DNA of 64,000 bases from Betaproteobacteria bacterium (lineage in GTDB: Bacteria; Pseudomonadota; Gammaproteobacteria; Burkholderiales; Rhodocyclaceae): contig JACRAR010000069.1 of assembly GCA_016234745.1 (NCBI GenBank), positions 26,998 to 90,997 on the forward strand. Direction: 5' to 3'. This document shows, piece by piece, positions 8,403 to 16,647 of this stretch. A program made the position numbers and the translations under genes. The notes below the pieces were generated by a model. That model was given only the letters and a program-made list of their open reading frames with translations, did no database searches and was not told the origin of the DNA. Positions within the stretch are counted from its first letter, which is position 1; every line of letters begins with the position of its first letter.

Positions 8403-9554
8403 TTACACGGCACGCAAGCGTGTTCCCGCAGCAACCAGCGTCTCTTCGTTCTTGGCAAAGCAGAAACGCACGATGCGATGATCATCGCCCTGCGGGTAGA
8501 ACACCGAAACCGGGATCACCGCAACGCCATGCTCGCGGGTCATGCGCTGGGCAAAAACCGTGTCGGGTTCGTCGCTGATGGCGCCGTAGTGTACCAGCTG
8601 GAAGTAGGTTCCGCGGCAGGGCAGCAATTCAAAGCGCGAACCAGAGAGCTGGTTGCGGAAAAAATCGCGCTTGGCCTGGTAGAACGCCGCCAGGCCGCGG
8701 GCGAACTCGGGGTGCTCGCGCATGAAATCCGCCAGCGCCAGCTGCATCGGGTGATTCACCACGAACACCACGAACTGGTGGGCCTTGCGAAACTCCTGCA
8801 TGAGTTCGCGCGGCGCCAGGCAATAGGCGATTTTCCAGCCGGTGATGTGATAGGTCTTGCCGAAACTCGAGACCACGAAACTGCGCTGGCGCAGTTCCTC
8901 ATGCGCCGCGAGGCTCTGGTGATGCATGCCGTCGAACACCACATGCTCATACACTTCGTCGCTGACGACGATGATGTCGGTATTGCGCAACAATGCCGCC
9001 AGACGCTCCAGGTCGGCCGCCGACCAGACCGCGCCGCTCGGATTGTGCGGCGAGTTGATGATGATCATGCGCGTCTTCGGCGTGATCAGGGAGGCGACTT
9101 CATCCCAGTCCGGCAGATAGTCCGGGGCCTGCAGGTGCGCATAGAGCGCCTTGCCACCATTGAGTTCGATGCCCGGCACATAGGAGTCATAGACCGGCGC
9201 AAACACGATGACTTCATCGCCGGGACGGACGCAGGCGGCGATGGCGGTGAAGATGGCCTGGGTCGCCCCGGCCGTGACGGTGATCTCCTGGTCGACGTCG
9301 TAGTTCGCCCGGTAAAGATCCGCCACCTTTTCGGCGATGGCTTCGCGCAGCGGCGCCACGCCGGGCAGCGGCGCGTACTGGTTGCGGCCTGCGGCGATGT
9401 GCTGCGTGACCAGATCGAACAGGTGCTGCGGCGCCGAAAAATCCGGAAAACCCTGCGACAGATTGATCGCACCGCAGTCCGCGGCGAGCTTGGACATGAC
9501 GGTAAAAATCGTCGTGCCGACTTGCGGCAGTTTCGAAGGCAAGCGGGGATTCAC
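8403..9554 (-). CDS. PLP-dependent aminotransferase, methionine aminotransferase-like
   Basis: A 383-residue fold-type I aminotransferase. Visible motifs are the N-terminal INLSQGFPDF, the PLP-phosphate region (VTAGATQAIF), NSPHNPSGAVW, the SDEVYEHVVFDG segment and the Schiff-base lysine in SSFGKTYHITGWK. The pattern resembles the methionine/kynurenine aminotransferase branch (E. coli YbdL type), which transaminates methionine and other hydrophobic or aromatic amino acids. The start codon is GTG, with AGGGA eight bases before it. It is 14 bases after the FKBP gene, so they are probably cotranscribed. Confidence 0.88.
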   Translation of the reverse strand: MNPRLPSKLPQVGTTIFTVMSKLAADCGAINLSQGFPDFSAPQHLFDLVTQHIAAGRNQYAPLPGVAPLREAIAEKVADLYRANYDVDQEITVTAGATQAIFTAIAACVRPGDEVIVFAPVYDSYVPGIELNGGKALYAHLQAPDYLPDWDEVASLITPKTRMIIINSPHNPSGAVWSAADLERLAALLRNTDIIVVSDEVYEHVVFDGMHHQSLAAHEELRQRSFVVSSFGKTYHITGWKIAYCLAPRELMQEFRKAHQFVVFVVNHPMQLALADFMREHPEFARGLAAFYQAKRDFFRNQLSGSRFELLPCRGTYFQLVHYGAISDEPDTVFAQRMTREHGVAVIPVSVFYPQGDDHRIVRFCFAKNEETLVAAGTRLRAV

Positions 9555-9568
9555 CGTCTTGTCCCTGA

Positions 9569-9913
9569 TCAGTTGATACCCAGCAACTCGACTTCGAATA
9601 CCAGCGTCGCATTCGGCGGAATCACGCCGCCGGCGCCGCGCGCGCCATAGCCCAGTTGCGGCGGAATGGTCAGCTTGCGCGTGCTGCCGACCAGCATGCC
9701 CTGCACGCCTTCATCCCAGCCGGCAATCACGTAATGGCCGCCGAGGGGAAACTCGAAAGGCTCGTCGCGATCCTTGCTCGAATCGAACTTGGTGCCATCC
9801 GTCAGCCAACCGGTGTAATGCACCAGCACACTCTGTCCGGCAGCGGCAGCGGGGCCGCTGCCGACCGTGATGTCCTCGATGATGAGTCCGCTCTCCGTGG
9901 TGTACTGGCTCAT
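9569..9913 (-). CDS. FKBP-type peptidyl-prolyl isomerase
   Basis: A 114-residue single-domain FKBP that catalyses cis-trans isomerisation of peptidyl-proline bonds. Core motifs are [30 protein letters not shown] and [28 protein letters not shown]. No signal peptide is visible, so it is likely cytoplasmic. The ATG giving [10 protein letters not shown] at 9913 is preferred to a longer frame that adds about ten unconserved residues. First gene of the FKBP-aminotransferase-flavodoxin run. Confidence 0.93.
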   Translation of the reverse strand: MSQYTTESGLIIEDITVGSGPAAAAGQSVLVHYTGWLTDGTKFDSSKDRDEPFEFPLGGHYVIAGWDEGVQGMLVGSTRKLTIPPQLGYGARGAGGVIPPNATLVFEVELLGIN

Positions 9914-9955
9914 GATTGTTCCTGTAGAAAAAAGAACCGGCATTATGCCCGGAAA

Positions 9956-12160
9956 TCAGGGCAACCCGGAGGGATGGAAGACCGCAGCCGCCTGCTCCGG
10001 CGGCAAAGGGTGGGCGAAGAGAAAGCCCTGGAACTGGCAGCAGCCGAAACCGCGCAGGACATCCAATTGTTCCTGCGTCTCGACGCCTTCGGCCAGTGCC
10101 TCCAGGCCGAGCGACCTGGCCAGGGCCATGATGGCGGAAACGACCGCCGCGTCTTCACCCGCAAGAGCAACATCGCGTACGAAGCTCTGGTCGATCTTGA
10201 TCCGATGCACCGGAAAACGCTTGAGGTAGGCCAGACTTGTGCTCGCGGTGCCAAAGTCGTCGATGGCCAGCTTGATGCCCAGGTCAGCGAGCCGACGCAA
10301 CTTGTCCAGGCTCTGATTGGCGTCGTGCATCAGCGCCGATTCGGTCACCTCGAGTTCAAGCAGTTCCGGCGGCTGTCCGGATTCATTGAGGATGGCGCGG
10401 ACGCTATCGACCAGCCCCTTGTGGTGAAACTGGCGCGGCGACAGGTTGACCGAAACGGGCAACGCCGGATGGCCTTGCGCCTGCCAGACGCCATTCTGGC
10501 GCAGGGCTTCACGCAGCACCCATTCGCCAAGCTGCAAGATCAGGCCGGTTTCCTCGGCGACCGGAATGAAAGCGCCCGGCAGGGTCAGCCCCGCCTCGGG
10601 ATCCTGCCAGCGCACCAGGGCCTCCATGCCGCAGACGACCTGCCGGGCATGATCGATGAGCGGCTGGAAATGCAGCAGGAACTGATGCTGCAGCAGCGCA
10701 TTTCTCAGCCGCTGCTCAAAGCCGAAGAAGCGCCGGGTCTCCTCGTTCATCTTCGCCGTGAAGAACTTGTAGGTATTGCGGCCACCGGCTTTGGCGTGAT
10801 ACATGGCGGTGTCGGCGTTCTTCATGAGCGCATACGCCTCATCGCCGTCGTCGGGATAAATGCTGATGCCGATGGAAGGCGTTGCATGCAACTGATTTCC
10901 TTCCGCCAGCACCACCGGCGCCAGCGCCTCGATGATTTTTTCCGCGACGCGCGAGGCATCGTCGGGAGTCTGGATCTCGTGCAGCACCATGACAAACTCG
11001 TCGCCACCAAGGCGCGCAACGGTATCGACGGCGCGCACCGCTTCGCGCAGGCGCATCGCGACATGCTTGAGCAACAGGTCGCCGATGTGGTGGCCGAGCG
11101 TGTCATTGACGCTCTTGAAGCGATCGAGATCGAGAAACATCACTGCCAGCCGGTGCTCTGAACGTCCCGCCTGGGTGAGCGCCTGATTGAGCCGGTCCAG
11201 CAGCAGGCTGCGGTTCGGCAGTCCGGTCAGGGCGTCGTGGTGCGCGATATGCCAGATGCGTTGCTCGGCCTGCATCCGCTCAAAAATTTCCGCCTGCAAC
11301 TGCTCATTGGTTGCGACCAGTTGCGAGGTGCGCTCGACTACCCGCTGCTCCAGCTCATTGTGCGCCTGCGCCAGCGCCTCCTCGACCTGATGGCGCGCAC
11401 TGACATCCTCGAAGATCCAGATCACATCGAGCGGAGAACCCAGGGCATCGGTCTTGCAGCCGGTACTGCGCACCCAGAAGATGCTGCCGTCCTTGCGCCG
11501 CGCGCGCTGCTCGCCGATAAAGGTCTCGCCGCGCTGGAGCGTGCCGTAGGCGAGGCTGCCGAACTCGTCGTAATCGCGCACGGTCGGATGGAGCAACAGC
11601 ACCGACTGGCCGACCAGTTCACCCGGCGCATAGCCGAAAATCTGCTCGAACTTGCGGTTGCAGCGCCGCACGATGCGGTTGCGCGCGAACATCATGCCAA
11701 CCGCCGCGTTGTTGAAAATCAATTCCTGCTCGTGCGTGGTTTGCGCCAGTGCTTCGCGCACCGCGCGCTCTTCCGAAATGTCCGCAACGATCCAGATGGT
11801 GCCGTCGTGCGGATGCTGCGGATCGATCGCCTTGGCCGAGACGCGCGCCCAAAACAGGCTGCCGTCGCGGCGCCTGTATTGAATCTCGCCATGAAAGCCG
11901 CTGCCGGCGGCCAGCGCCGGACCGGCGGTATGACCAAGTTGGCTATAGGCTTCATGCGAAGAAAATAACTTGGCTGCCGGCAGGCCGACCAGTTCCGGCA
12001 ACGCGTAACCGAACAACTCCGCGCAGCGCAGGTTGCAGGTTGCCACCTTGCGGTCCCGCGAAAACAAAATGCCGACCGAGGCATTGTCAAGAATCGCCTG
12101 CTGCTCCAGCAGGATCTTGCGTAGTTCCTCTTCACTGAGTTGATCGAAGCGCGGGATCAT
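9956..12160 (-). CDS. PAS-PAS-GGDEF-EAL cyclic-di-GMP signalling protein
   Basis: A 734-residue soluble protein. Two PAS sensor domains occupy about 15-135 and 140-262, a coiled-coil linker follows, then GGDEF (active-site GGDEF at 385-389, with an inhibitory-site RAVD at 376-379) and EAL (EAL at 513-515). The diguanylate cyclase half looks intact. In the EAL half the loop that is normally DDFGTGYSSL reads DDFGTASTSL at 634-643, and the late GCDxxQGY-type segment reads GCCQFQGFLF, so phosphodiesterase activity is uncertain. No membrane segment. Separated by 42 bases from the divergently unrelated FKBP gene. Confidence 0.93.
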   Translation of the reverse strand: MIPRFDQLSEEELRKILLEQQAILDNASVGILFSRDRKVATCNLRCAELFGYALPELVGLPAAKLFSSHEAYSQLGHTAGPALAAGSGFHGEIQYRRRDGSLFWARVSAKAIDPQHPHDGTIWIVADISEERAVREALAQTTHEQELIFNNAAVGMMFARNRIVRRCNRKFEQIFGYAPGELVGQSVLLLHPTVRDYDEFGSLAYGTLQRGETFIGEQRARRKDGSIFWVRSTGCKTDALGSPLDVIWIFEDVSARHQVEEALAQAHNELEQRVVERTSQLVATNEQLQAEIFERMQAEQRIWHIAHHDALTGLPNRSLLLDRLNQALTQAGRSEHRLAVMFLDLDRFKSVNDTLGHHIGDLLLKHVAMRLREAVRAVDTVARLGGDEFVMVLHEIQTPDDASRVAEKIIEALAPVVLAEGNQLHATPSIGISIYPDDGDEAYALMKNADTAMYHAKAGGRNTYKFFTAKMNEETRRFFGFEQRLRNALLQHQFLLHFQPLIDHARQVVCGMEALVRWQDPEAGLTLPGAFIPVAEETGLILQLGEWVLREALRQNGVWQAQGHPALPVSVNLSPRQFHHKGLVDSVRAILNESGQPPELLELEVTESALMHDANQSLDKLRRLADLGIKLAIDDFGTASTSLAYLKRFPVHRIKIDQSFVRDVALAGEDAAVVSAIMALARSLGLEALAEGVETQEQLDVLRGFGCCQFQGFLFAHPLPPEQAAAVFHPSGLP

Positions 12161-12246
12161 GCCAAGTCTGTCAATAAAGAGACGGCAGCATTATAGACTT
12201 GCCCTGCCGCTTGTCCGCCGCGCAAGGCACGCCATGCGATACCGGT

Positions 12247-13425
12247 TCAATGCGTCGCGCCAAGCGACAGAATCAACTTCGCCAGCTTGGCCCGGCTGTC
12301 GGTGCCGGTCTTCTGGTAGACCTGCTGCAACTGGCTTTTCACCGTGTTGGCACTGACCCCGATTTGTACCGCAGCATCCTCGATGGTGCTGACGCTGCAT
12401 AGCGTCACCGCAACGCGGATTTCCGCCGTGGTCAGTCCGTAGGCGCGCTTGAGCAGTTCCTGGTCAACCTGGATGGGTTTGGCCGGATCGCTGATGAACA
12501 CGATGACTCTGGGCGCATCGCTGCCCGCGCCGAATTCATTGTTCGCCGCCAGCGCGGAAAACTGCAGGGCGTAGGGCGGCTGGTGCGAAGGACGGGGAAC
12601 ATGGATACTGTGGGCGAAGTGGGGAATTTCGCCGCTCCCGGGTTCGAGGGCGCCGTGCAAGGCAGCGTCTATCTCCGCCTGGATCGCGGCGTCATGAGCA
12701 ACGAGTTTGCTGCTTGAGCCGGCAGGGTTGTGCCGCAAGGCCAGCCCGTCTTCATCGGCTAGCAGATTTCTTGCCGCACGGTTGGCGAATGTCACACTGT
12801 CGCCCTGGCCCAGTAGGAGTATCCCTGCGGCAACGCTGTCCAGCGCGGCCAGAGTCGAGGCCACCTTGAATTCCGCATCGCGCAGCTTGAACATCACTCC
12901 CAGCGCGCGGGAGAGGTGCGGCAGCAGCAGGCTGAGCTTTTGTTTGTCTTCCAGGCTGAATCTGGGCGCCTTGAAACCGCGATACAGCGCGCAGACCACT
13001 GCCGGCGTGTGGTCATTGCCATCGAAAACTATGCTGGTGATCAGGCGAAAAACATCGTGGGTCGAGAGAAACTCCCGGTACCACTGAGAAGCCGCAAGTT
13101 CCTCCTCCGAGACGAACTCCTCGCCCGCACCCACATAGCCCTGCACTGCGAGGCCGCGTTCGACTACGCGCTGCGCCCAAAGGTCCATGGGCTGGTAGCG
13201 CGTCGCCCAAAGTTCCAGAAACTTTGGCTCAAAGCCATGTTTGAAAAAGAAGCCACCGTTGGCGGGGGCATTCAGTGGGGTGAACAACAAGCCCATCGGT
13301 GCGTTTAGCCAGGCAGCAACGTCCCTGATCACATCCGGCCAGACCCCGGGCTCAGTCGCGCCCTGGTATATCCGGTCGATCAGCGCACCGAACTGGCGCA
13401 TGACGGTGAATCGGGTCTTGTCCAT
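12247..13425 (-). CDS. LuxR-family transcriptional regulator
   Basis: A protein of about 392 residues with a C-terminal LuxR/GerE helix-turn-helix (LTTAEIRVAVTLCSVSTIEDAAVQIGVSANTVKSQLQQVYQKTGTDSRAKLAKLILSL). The N-terminal about 300 residues are not a recognised receiver or autoinducer-binding domain; they look like a PAS/GAF-like sensory region found in orphan LuxR regulators. Either the ATG at 13425 or an in-frame GTG at 13443 could be the start; neither has a convincing ribosome-binding site. It is transcribed away from the papain-like gene at 13601, and the shared gap may hold both promoters. Confidence 0.8.
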   Translation of the reverse strand: MDKTRFTVMRQFGALIDRIYQGATEPGVWPDVIRDVAAWLNAPMGLLFTPLNAPANGGFFFKHGFEPKFLELWATRYQPMDLWAQRVVERGLAVQGYVGAGEEFVSEEELAASQWYREFLSTHDVFRLITSIVFDGNDHTPAVVCALYRGFKAPRFSLEDKQKLSLLLPHLSRALGVMFKLRDAEFKVASTLAALDSVAAGILLLGQGDSVTFANRAARNLLADEDGLALRHNPAGSSSKLVAHDAAIQAEIDAALHGALEPGSGEIPHFAHSIHVPRPSHQPPYALQFSALAANNEFGAGSDAPRVIVFISDPAKPIQVDQELLKRAYGLTTAEIRVAVTLCSVSTIEDAAVQIGVSANTVKSQLQQVYQKTGTDSRAKLAKLILSLGATH

Positions 13426-13600
13426 AGCCGAGTCAATTCCCACATTATTCTTATGGATTTTAGCCAGATTTCACCTGAACGGGTGATGCTAAAGACATTG
13501 GGTTCGCTAAGAATTAACGCACACCCATTGAAGGATACTTGACGTAGTAAAGAATAAGGGGCCACGCATATCCCAAGTCATTCCACCCAGGGAGACCATC

Positions 13601-14230
13601 ATGACAATCGCAGTCGATAAATTTCCCAAGGATGCAGTCACCCACTACGACGAGGCTTTTCGGAAGGGACTTCTCAACGGGGACGTATTGATTTGCTCCG
13701 GCAGCGGCGTCTTCTCGTCCATGATCCAGCAAGCCACAGACAGTGTCTGGAGCCATGTGGCTTTCGTTCTCCGCTTGGACTCGATCGATCGGATCATGCT
13801 GCTGGAAAGCGTCGAACCGATCGGCGTGCGCACCGTCCGTCTCTCCAAGTATCTCGAAGACTACGACAACGACGGCAAGGCCTATCCGGGCGGAGTTGCC
13901 GTCATTCGCAACAGGAATTTCTCGGCCAAGGTCGGCCCGCAAAAACTCACGCAACTCGCGCAATACGCCGTCGATCAGTTCGGCTACCCCTACGACAAGG
14001 ACGAGATCGCCAAAATCGCCGCACGCATCCTGGCATCCAGGGTGCCCTTCACGAAGAAGCAAATGAAGAAAATCGCTCCCGACCGCGAATTCATCTGCTC
14101 CGAATATGTCGCGCGCTGCTATGAGCAGGTCGGCCTGGATGTTCAGTGGAACAAACTCGGATTTGTTGCGCCGGCCGATTTCGCGGCCGATGTGAACTTC
14201 GATCTTGTTGCCGTATTGAAACAAAAGTGA
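13601..14230 (+). CDS. Permuted papain-like enzyme (YiiX/C92 type)
   Basis: A 209-residue protein of the circularly permuted NlpC/P60 (YiiX/YebB-like) superfamily, whose members are thiol hydrolases acting on lipids or peptides. The permuted catalytic order is visible: His52 in WSHVAFV comes before Cys166 in FICSEYVARCYEQ. GDVLICSGSGVFSSMIQ near residue 27 is the family's first core strand. No signal peptide. A GGGAG ribosome-binding site precedes the ATG. The substrate cannot be told from sequence. Confidence 0.75.
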   Translation: MTIAVDKFPKDAVTHYDEAFRKGLLNGDVLICSGSGVFSSMIQQATDSVWSHVAFVLRLDSIDRIMLLESVEPIGVRTVRLSKYLEDYDNDGKAYPGGVAVIRNRNFSAKVGPQKLTQLAQYAVDQFGYPYDKDEIAKIAARILASRVPFTKKQMKKIAPDREFICSEYVARCYEQVGLDVQWNKLGFVAPADFAADVNFDLVAVLKQK

Positions 14231-14308
14231 CGCCTGACTCTGCCATTTACATGCGGACAAGCGAATTGGCGCAATGCCAGTGAATGGACAACATCAGGGG
14301 GTAACCTT

Positions 14309-14746
14309 ATGGCGAAGATTCTCGTTGCCGACAATGACCGGGTAGTGTTGTTCACCCTGGCAGAAAGCCTGCGAAAATTCGGCTTTGATGTGATCGAGAC
14401 TCGCGATGGATTGCACGCTATGCACCTCTGCCGGACTGAAGCACCCGATCTGGTGTTGCTTGACGTCCACTTGCCGGGTCTCGATGGCCTGCGTATCGCA
14501 CGCCGCCTCCGGGAGAATATGACGATTCCGTTCCTGTTCTTCTCAGCTGATAACGATGAGGTCCATATCGAAGAAGCCAGAAAGATTGGTGCATTCGGCT
14601 ACATGACCAAGCCGATCAATTTGGTGTCAATTATCGATGTAATTCAGAAGGCGCTCTCCTGTTCGCAGGAAACCAGCAAACTGCATAGAGCAATTGTCCA
14701 GGCAAGCGAAATCCCCAATCCTACGGTCGCTTTGCTCGCCGGGTAA
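14309..14746 (+). CDS. Single-domain response regulator
   Basis: A 145-residue CheY-like receiver: acidic pair in VADND (8-10), phospho-acceptor Asp52 (VLLDVHLPGLDG), Thr/Ser switch position (FFSAD) and Lys101 (YMTKPINL). The residues after about 120 are a short tail without a recognisable output domain, so it is either a stand-alone receiver or an ANTAR-type regulator that lost its RNA-binding helices. A GGGGG purine run lies 8 bases before the ATG. No kinase gene is adjacent. Confidence 0.82.
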   Translation: MAKILVADNDRVVLFTLAESLRKFGFDVIETRDGLHAMHLCRTEAPDLVLLDVHLPGLDGLRIARRLRENMTIPFLFFSADNDEVHIEEARKIGAFGYMTKPINLVSIIDVIQKALSCSQETSKLHRAIVQASEIPNPTVALLAG

Positions 14747-14826
14747 GTTGCTGCTCGCGCAATGCGACAACCTCGCTTCCTTCGGTCGCTGGACGCCGCA
14801 CGATAAAACTGTTTGTTTTCCGCATA

Positions 14827-14855
14827 CCTTGGTATGATGTATTATCATACCAAGG
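14827..14855. promoter_or_regulatory. Palindromic operator of the RHH/MazF-like module
   Basis: Perfect inverted repeat with 12-bp arms (CCTTGGTATGAT at 14827-14838 and its complement at 14844-14855) around a 5-base centre, ending nine bases before the antitoxin start. The AAGGAG ribosome-binding site (14852-14857) overlaps the right arm, and possible -10 hexamers (TATGAT, TATTAT) lie within the repeat. This is the usual place for autoregulation by a ribbon-helix-helix antitoxin. Confidence 0.75.
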
Positions 14856-14864
14856 AGATTAACT

Positions 14865-15107
14865 ATGGGCAGCGTGAAGGTAGCAATTACCCTGGACCAG
14901 GAAACGCTGATCCGCGTTGACGGTTTGGTCTCGAAGAGCATTTTCCCCAATCGCAGCCGCGCTATTCAGGCTGCCGTGAGCGAGAAACTTGCGCGCATGG
15001 AGCGTGGGCGTCTTGCGTCGGAGTGCGCCAAGCTTGACCCAAAGTTTGAAAAGGCACTTGCCGAGGAAGGTCTGGGACTGGAACTTGAGCAATGGCCAGA
15101 ATACTGA
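14865..15107 (+). CDS. Ribbon-helix-helix antitoxin
   Basis: An 80-residue protein that starts with a ribbon-helix-helix DNA-binding domain ([35 protein letters not shown]) and ends in an acidic tail ([16 protein letters not shown]) of the kind that wraps the toxin. It overlaps the following MazF-like gene by 16 bases, the typical antitoxin-first arrangement. Expected to bind the palindrome just upstream and repress the pair. Confidence 0.85.
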   Translation: MGSVKVAITLDQETLIRVDGLVSKSIFPNRSRAIQAAVSEKLARMERGRLASECAKLDPKFEKALAEEGLGLELEQWPEY

Positions 15108-15430
15108 GAGGCGAAATTCGTTGGGCCGATCTTAACCACATTCGTGGCCGCGAACAGGCTGGCTTGCGTCCGGTACTAATCCTCAGCCACGACGTGTTCA
15201 ACGAACGCTCAGGTACAGTCATCGCGGTTGCATTAACCAGTCAACCTCAGCGCGCGGGATTTCCTCTCACGCACGAACTGCAATCGCCGAAGCTGGACAA
15301 ACGTTCGTGGGTCAAGATCAGTCAGATTCGAACCCTGTCGGTTGAACGCATCGGCAAGAAACTTGGAAGGTCTACGCCGGAGGAGCTTGCGCTTGTCATC
15401 GAGGGGCTCAATGAAATCATCGGAATTTGA
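15092..15430 (+). CDS. MazF/PemK-family toxin endoribonuclease
   Basis: A 112-residue protein of the MazF/PemK family, ribosome-independent RNases that cut mRNA at short sequence motifs. Characteristic pieces are the opening [31 protein letters not shown], the [10 protein letters not shown] strand, and [22 protein letters not shown]. Length is typical (about 110). It overlaps the antitoxin gene upstream. The opposite-strand YhaV gene ends 76 bases beyond its stop. Confidence 0.88.
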   Translation: MARILRGEIRWADLNHIRGREQAGLRPVLILSHDVFNERSGTVIAVALTSQPQRAGFPLTHELQSPKLDKRSWVKISQIRTLSVERIGKKLGRSTPEELALVIEGLNEIIGI

Positions 15431-15506
15431 CCCGCTCATGAACGAAGTCTCCGGCCAACCACCAGACTGACCCGGGCATCAAGTAGTAACGCCCGTTGGC
15501 AGTGGC

Positions 15507-16004
15507 TCAGAGAGATGACTTGAGTCTGGCCATGCGCTTTGACGCAGCACGCGCTTCCTTGAGCAGCGCATCCCAGTCATCGGGCGGATGCCCGCTGCCA
15601 AGCATCTTGCGAAACACGCGGTAGGCGTCGTCGCTGCTTTCAAATGCACGTTTGCTCTCTTGGTCATTGACCCAGGCAAAGACGATGATGCGCTGCGTGG
15701 CGTGAAACCTGAAGAACAACCGGTACTGCTGAAAAAACTTGGCGCGAAACCAGTGCCTTCTGTCGCTGCCTAATGAAGTTCCCTGTCGGTACTCAGGACG
15801 AGCCGGATCTTCGGGTATGACTTCGAACACCAATTTGGCGATGGCCGCCAGGCGCTTGGTGCTGTTCTTTTGCCTGTAGGTTCCGGGATCTTTGGCCTTG
15901 AGCGCTTCGACCTGCGCGATCAGGACTTCCACCTGATCGAGAAACAACGGATGCGCAAAAAGACTCCAGCCGTTGATGGCCAGAGGATTGCCCGCTTGAG
16001 TCAT
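15507..16004 (-). CDS. yhaV: Toxin YhaV
   Basis: A 165-residue RelE-superfamily ribonuclease toxin, partner of PrlF. Family features are the opening INGWSLFAHPLFLDQVEVLIAQVEAL, the HWFRAKFFQQYRLFFRFH core and the IIVFAWVNDQESKRAFESSDDAYRVFRKML segment. Length agrees with E. coli YhaV (about 154). The start overlaps the antitoxin stop by four bases (16001-16004), implying translational coupling. Confidence 0.92.
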   Translation of the reverse strand: MTQAGNPLAINGWSLFAHPLFLDQVEVLIAQVEALKAKDPGTYRQKNSTKRLAAIAKLVFEVIPEDPARPEYRQGTSLGSDRRHWFRAKFFQQYRLFFRFHATQRIIVFAWVNDQESKRAFESSDDAYRVFRKMLGSGHPPDDWDALLKEARAASKRMARLKSSL

Positions 16005-16324
16005 TCGTCCGCAGGATCAAGGGAGGCTTCGAGATCGACCTTAACGCCCTTGGTCAAGGCGCGCATGCGCCGGGCTAGCCCGCTATCGATGGTACGCACT
16101 TTCTGAGGTTGGGTAGCGATGTCATGCGCAAGCAAGTCAAGGAAGGTGCCAAGCACAGGATCGTCGGCCTGCTCGGCCCGCTGCAGGATCACGGCGCCGT
16201 CGCTTTGCACCAGATAGCGAATACGATCCCGCTTGCCGAGTTTTAGCGCACGCCGGACGCCATCAGGAACAGTCGTCTGATAGCGGTCGGTCAGAGTGGA
16301 TTCGAGTTCGATGGTGGCAGGCAT
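16001..16324 (-). CDS. prlF: Antitoxin PrlF (SohA)
   Basis: A 107-residue AbrB-fold (swapped-hairpin) antitoxin; the domain is visible in ESTLTDRYQTTVPDGVRRALKLGKRDRIRYLV. It neutralises YhaV and represses the pair. The ATG at 16324 is preferred over an upstream in-frame ATG at 16357, because the upstream one lies in the palindrome thought to be the operator and the intervening residues are unconserved. Followed by yhaV with a four-base overlap. Confidence 0.88.
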   Translation of the reverse strand: MPATIELESTLTDRYQTTVPDGVRRALKLGKRDRIRYLVQSDGAVILQRAEQADDPVLGTFLDLLAHDIATQPQKVRTIDSGLARRMRALTKGVKVDLEASLDPADE

Positions 16325-16356
16325 GGCAATGACCTTTCCGAAGCAACATGGCGACA

Positions 16357-16378
16357 TGGTAATGCATATGCATTACCA
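16357..16378. promoter_or_regulatory. 22-bp palindrome upstream of prlF-yhaV
   Basis: A perfect, uninterrupted palindrome whose half is TGGTAATGCAT (16357-16367) is centred 44 bases upstream of the prlF start. This is the expected site for the PrlF or PrlF-YhaV repressor. No other copy was noticed in the window. Confidence 0.75.
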
Positions 16379-16434
16379 GGTCAACCCGCAACACCAGGAT
16401 CGGCAATTGATGCTTGCCTTTCAGCCCGGCCGAC

Positions 16435-16647
16435 TCAGCAGCTTTGCTTCACACCCATTTTCTTCAGAATGATCTCGAGCAGGCAAAAGCTGGTAAATCC
16501 GCTCTGAAAAAGGTTGGCGCCGACAAAGGCAGTGAACCACAGCCAGGACAGCTTCGACAAGTCGGCTTGGCCGTAGAAGTGGGCCAGAGCGAGAGAAATC
16601 ATGATGAAGGCGCCGGGAAATATGCGCATGAGTTGGCTAACGGTCAT
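16435..16647 (-). CDS. DUF2892 small inner-membrane protein
   Basis: A 70-residue protein with two hydrophobic helices (about 8-25 and 32-60) and the MRIFPGAFIMISLAL opening and NLFQSGFTSFCLLEIIL closing segment of the DUF2892 / YgaP-membrane-domain family. Function unknown; such genes often sit beside rhodanese or efflux genes. The first 11 bases overlap the end of the RND permease gene, so it is the last gene of that operon. Confidence 0.83.
   Translation of the reverse strand: MTVSQLMRIFPGAFIMISLALAHFYGQADLSKLSWLWFTAFVGANLFQSGFTSFCLLEIILKKMGVKQSC

Noticed and set aside
8259..9650. Plus-strand open frame of 463 codons
   Set aside because: Antisense to the aminotransferase gene; no protein family features.
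13470..13490. Short inverted repeat TCACC/GGGTGA upstream of the LuxR-type gene
   Set aside because: Arms of only five bases around five bases are expected by chance in this composition.
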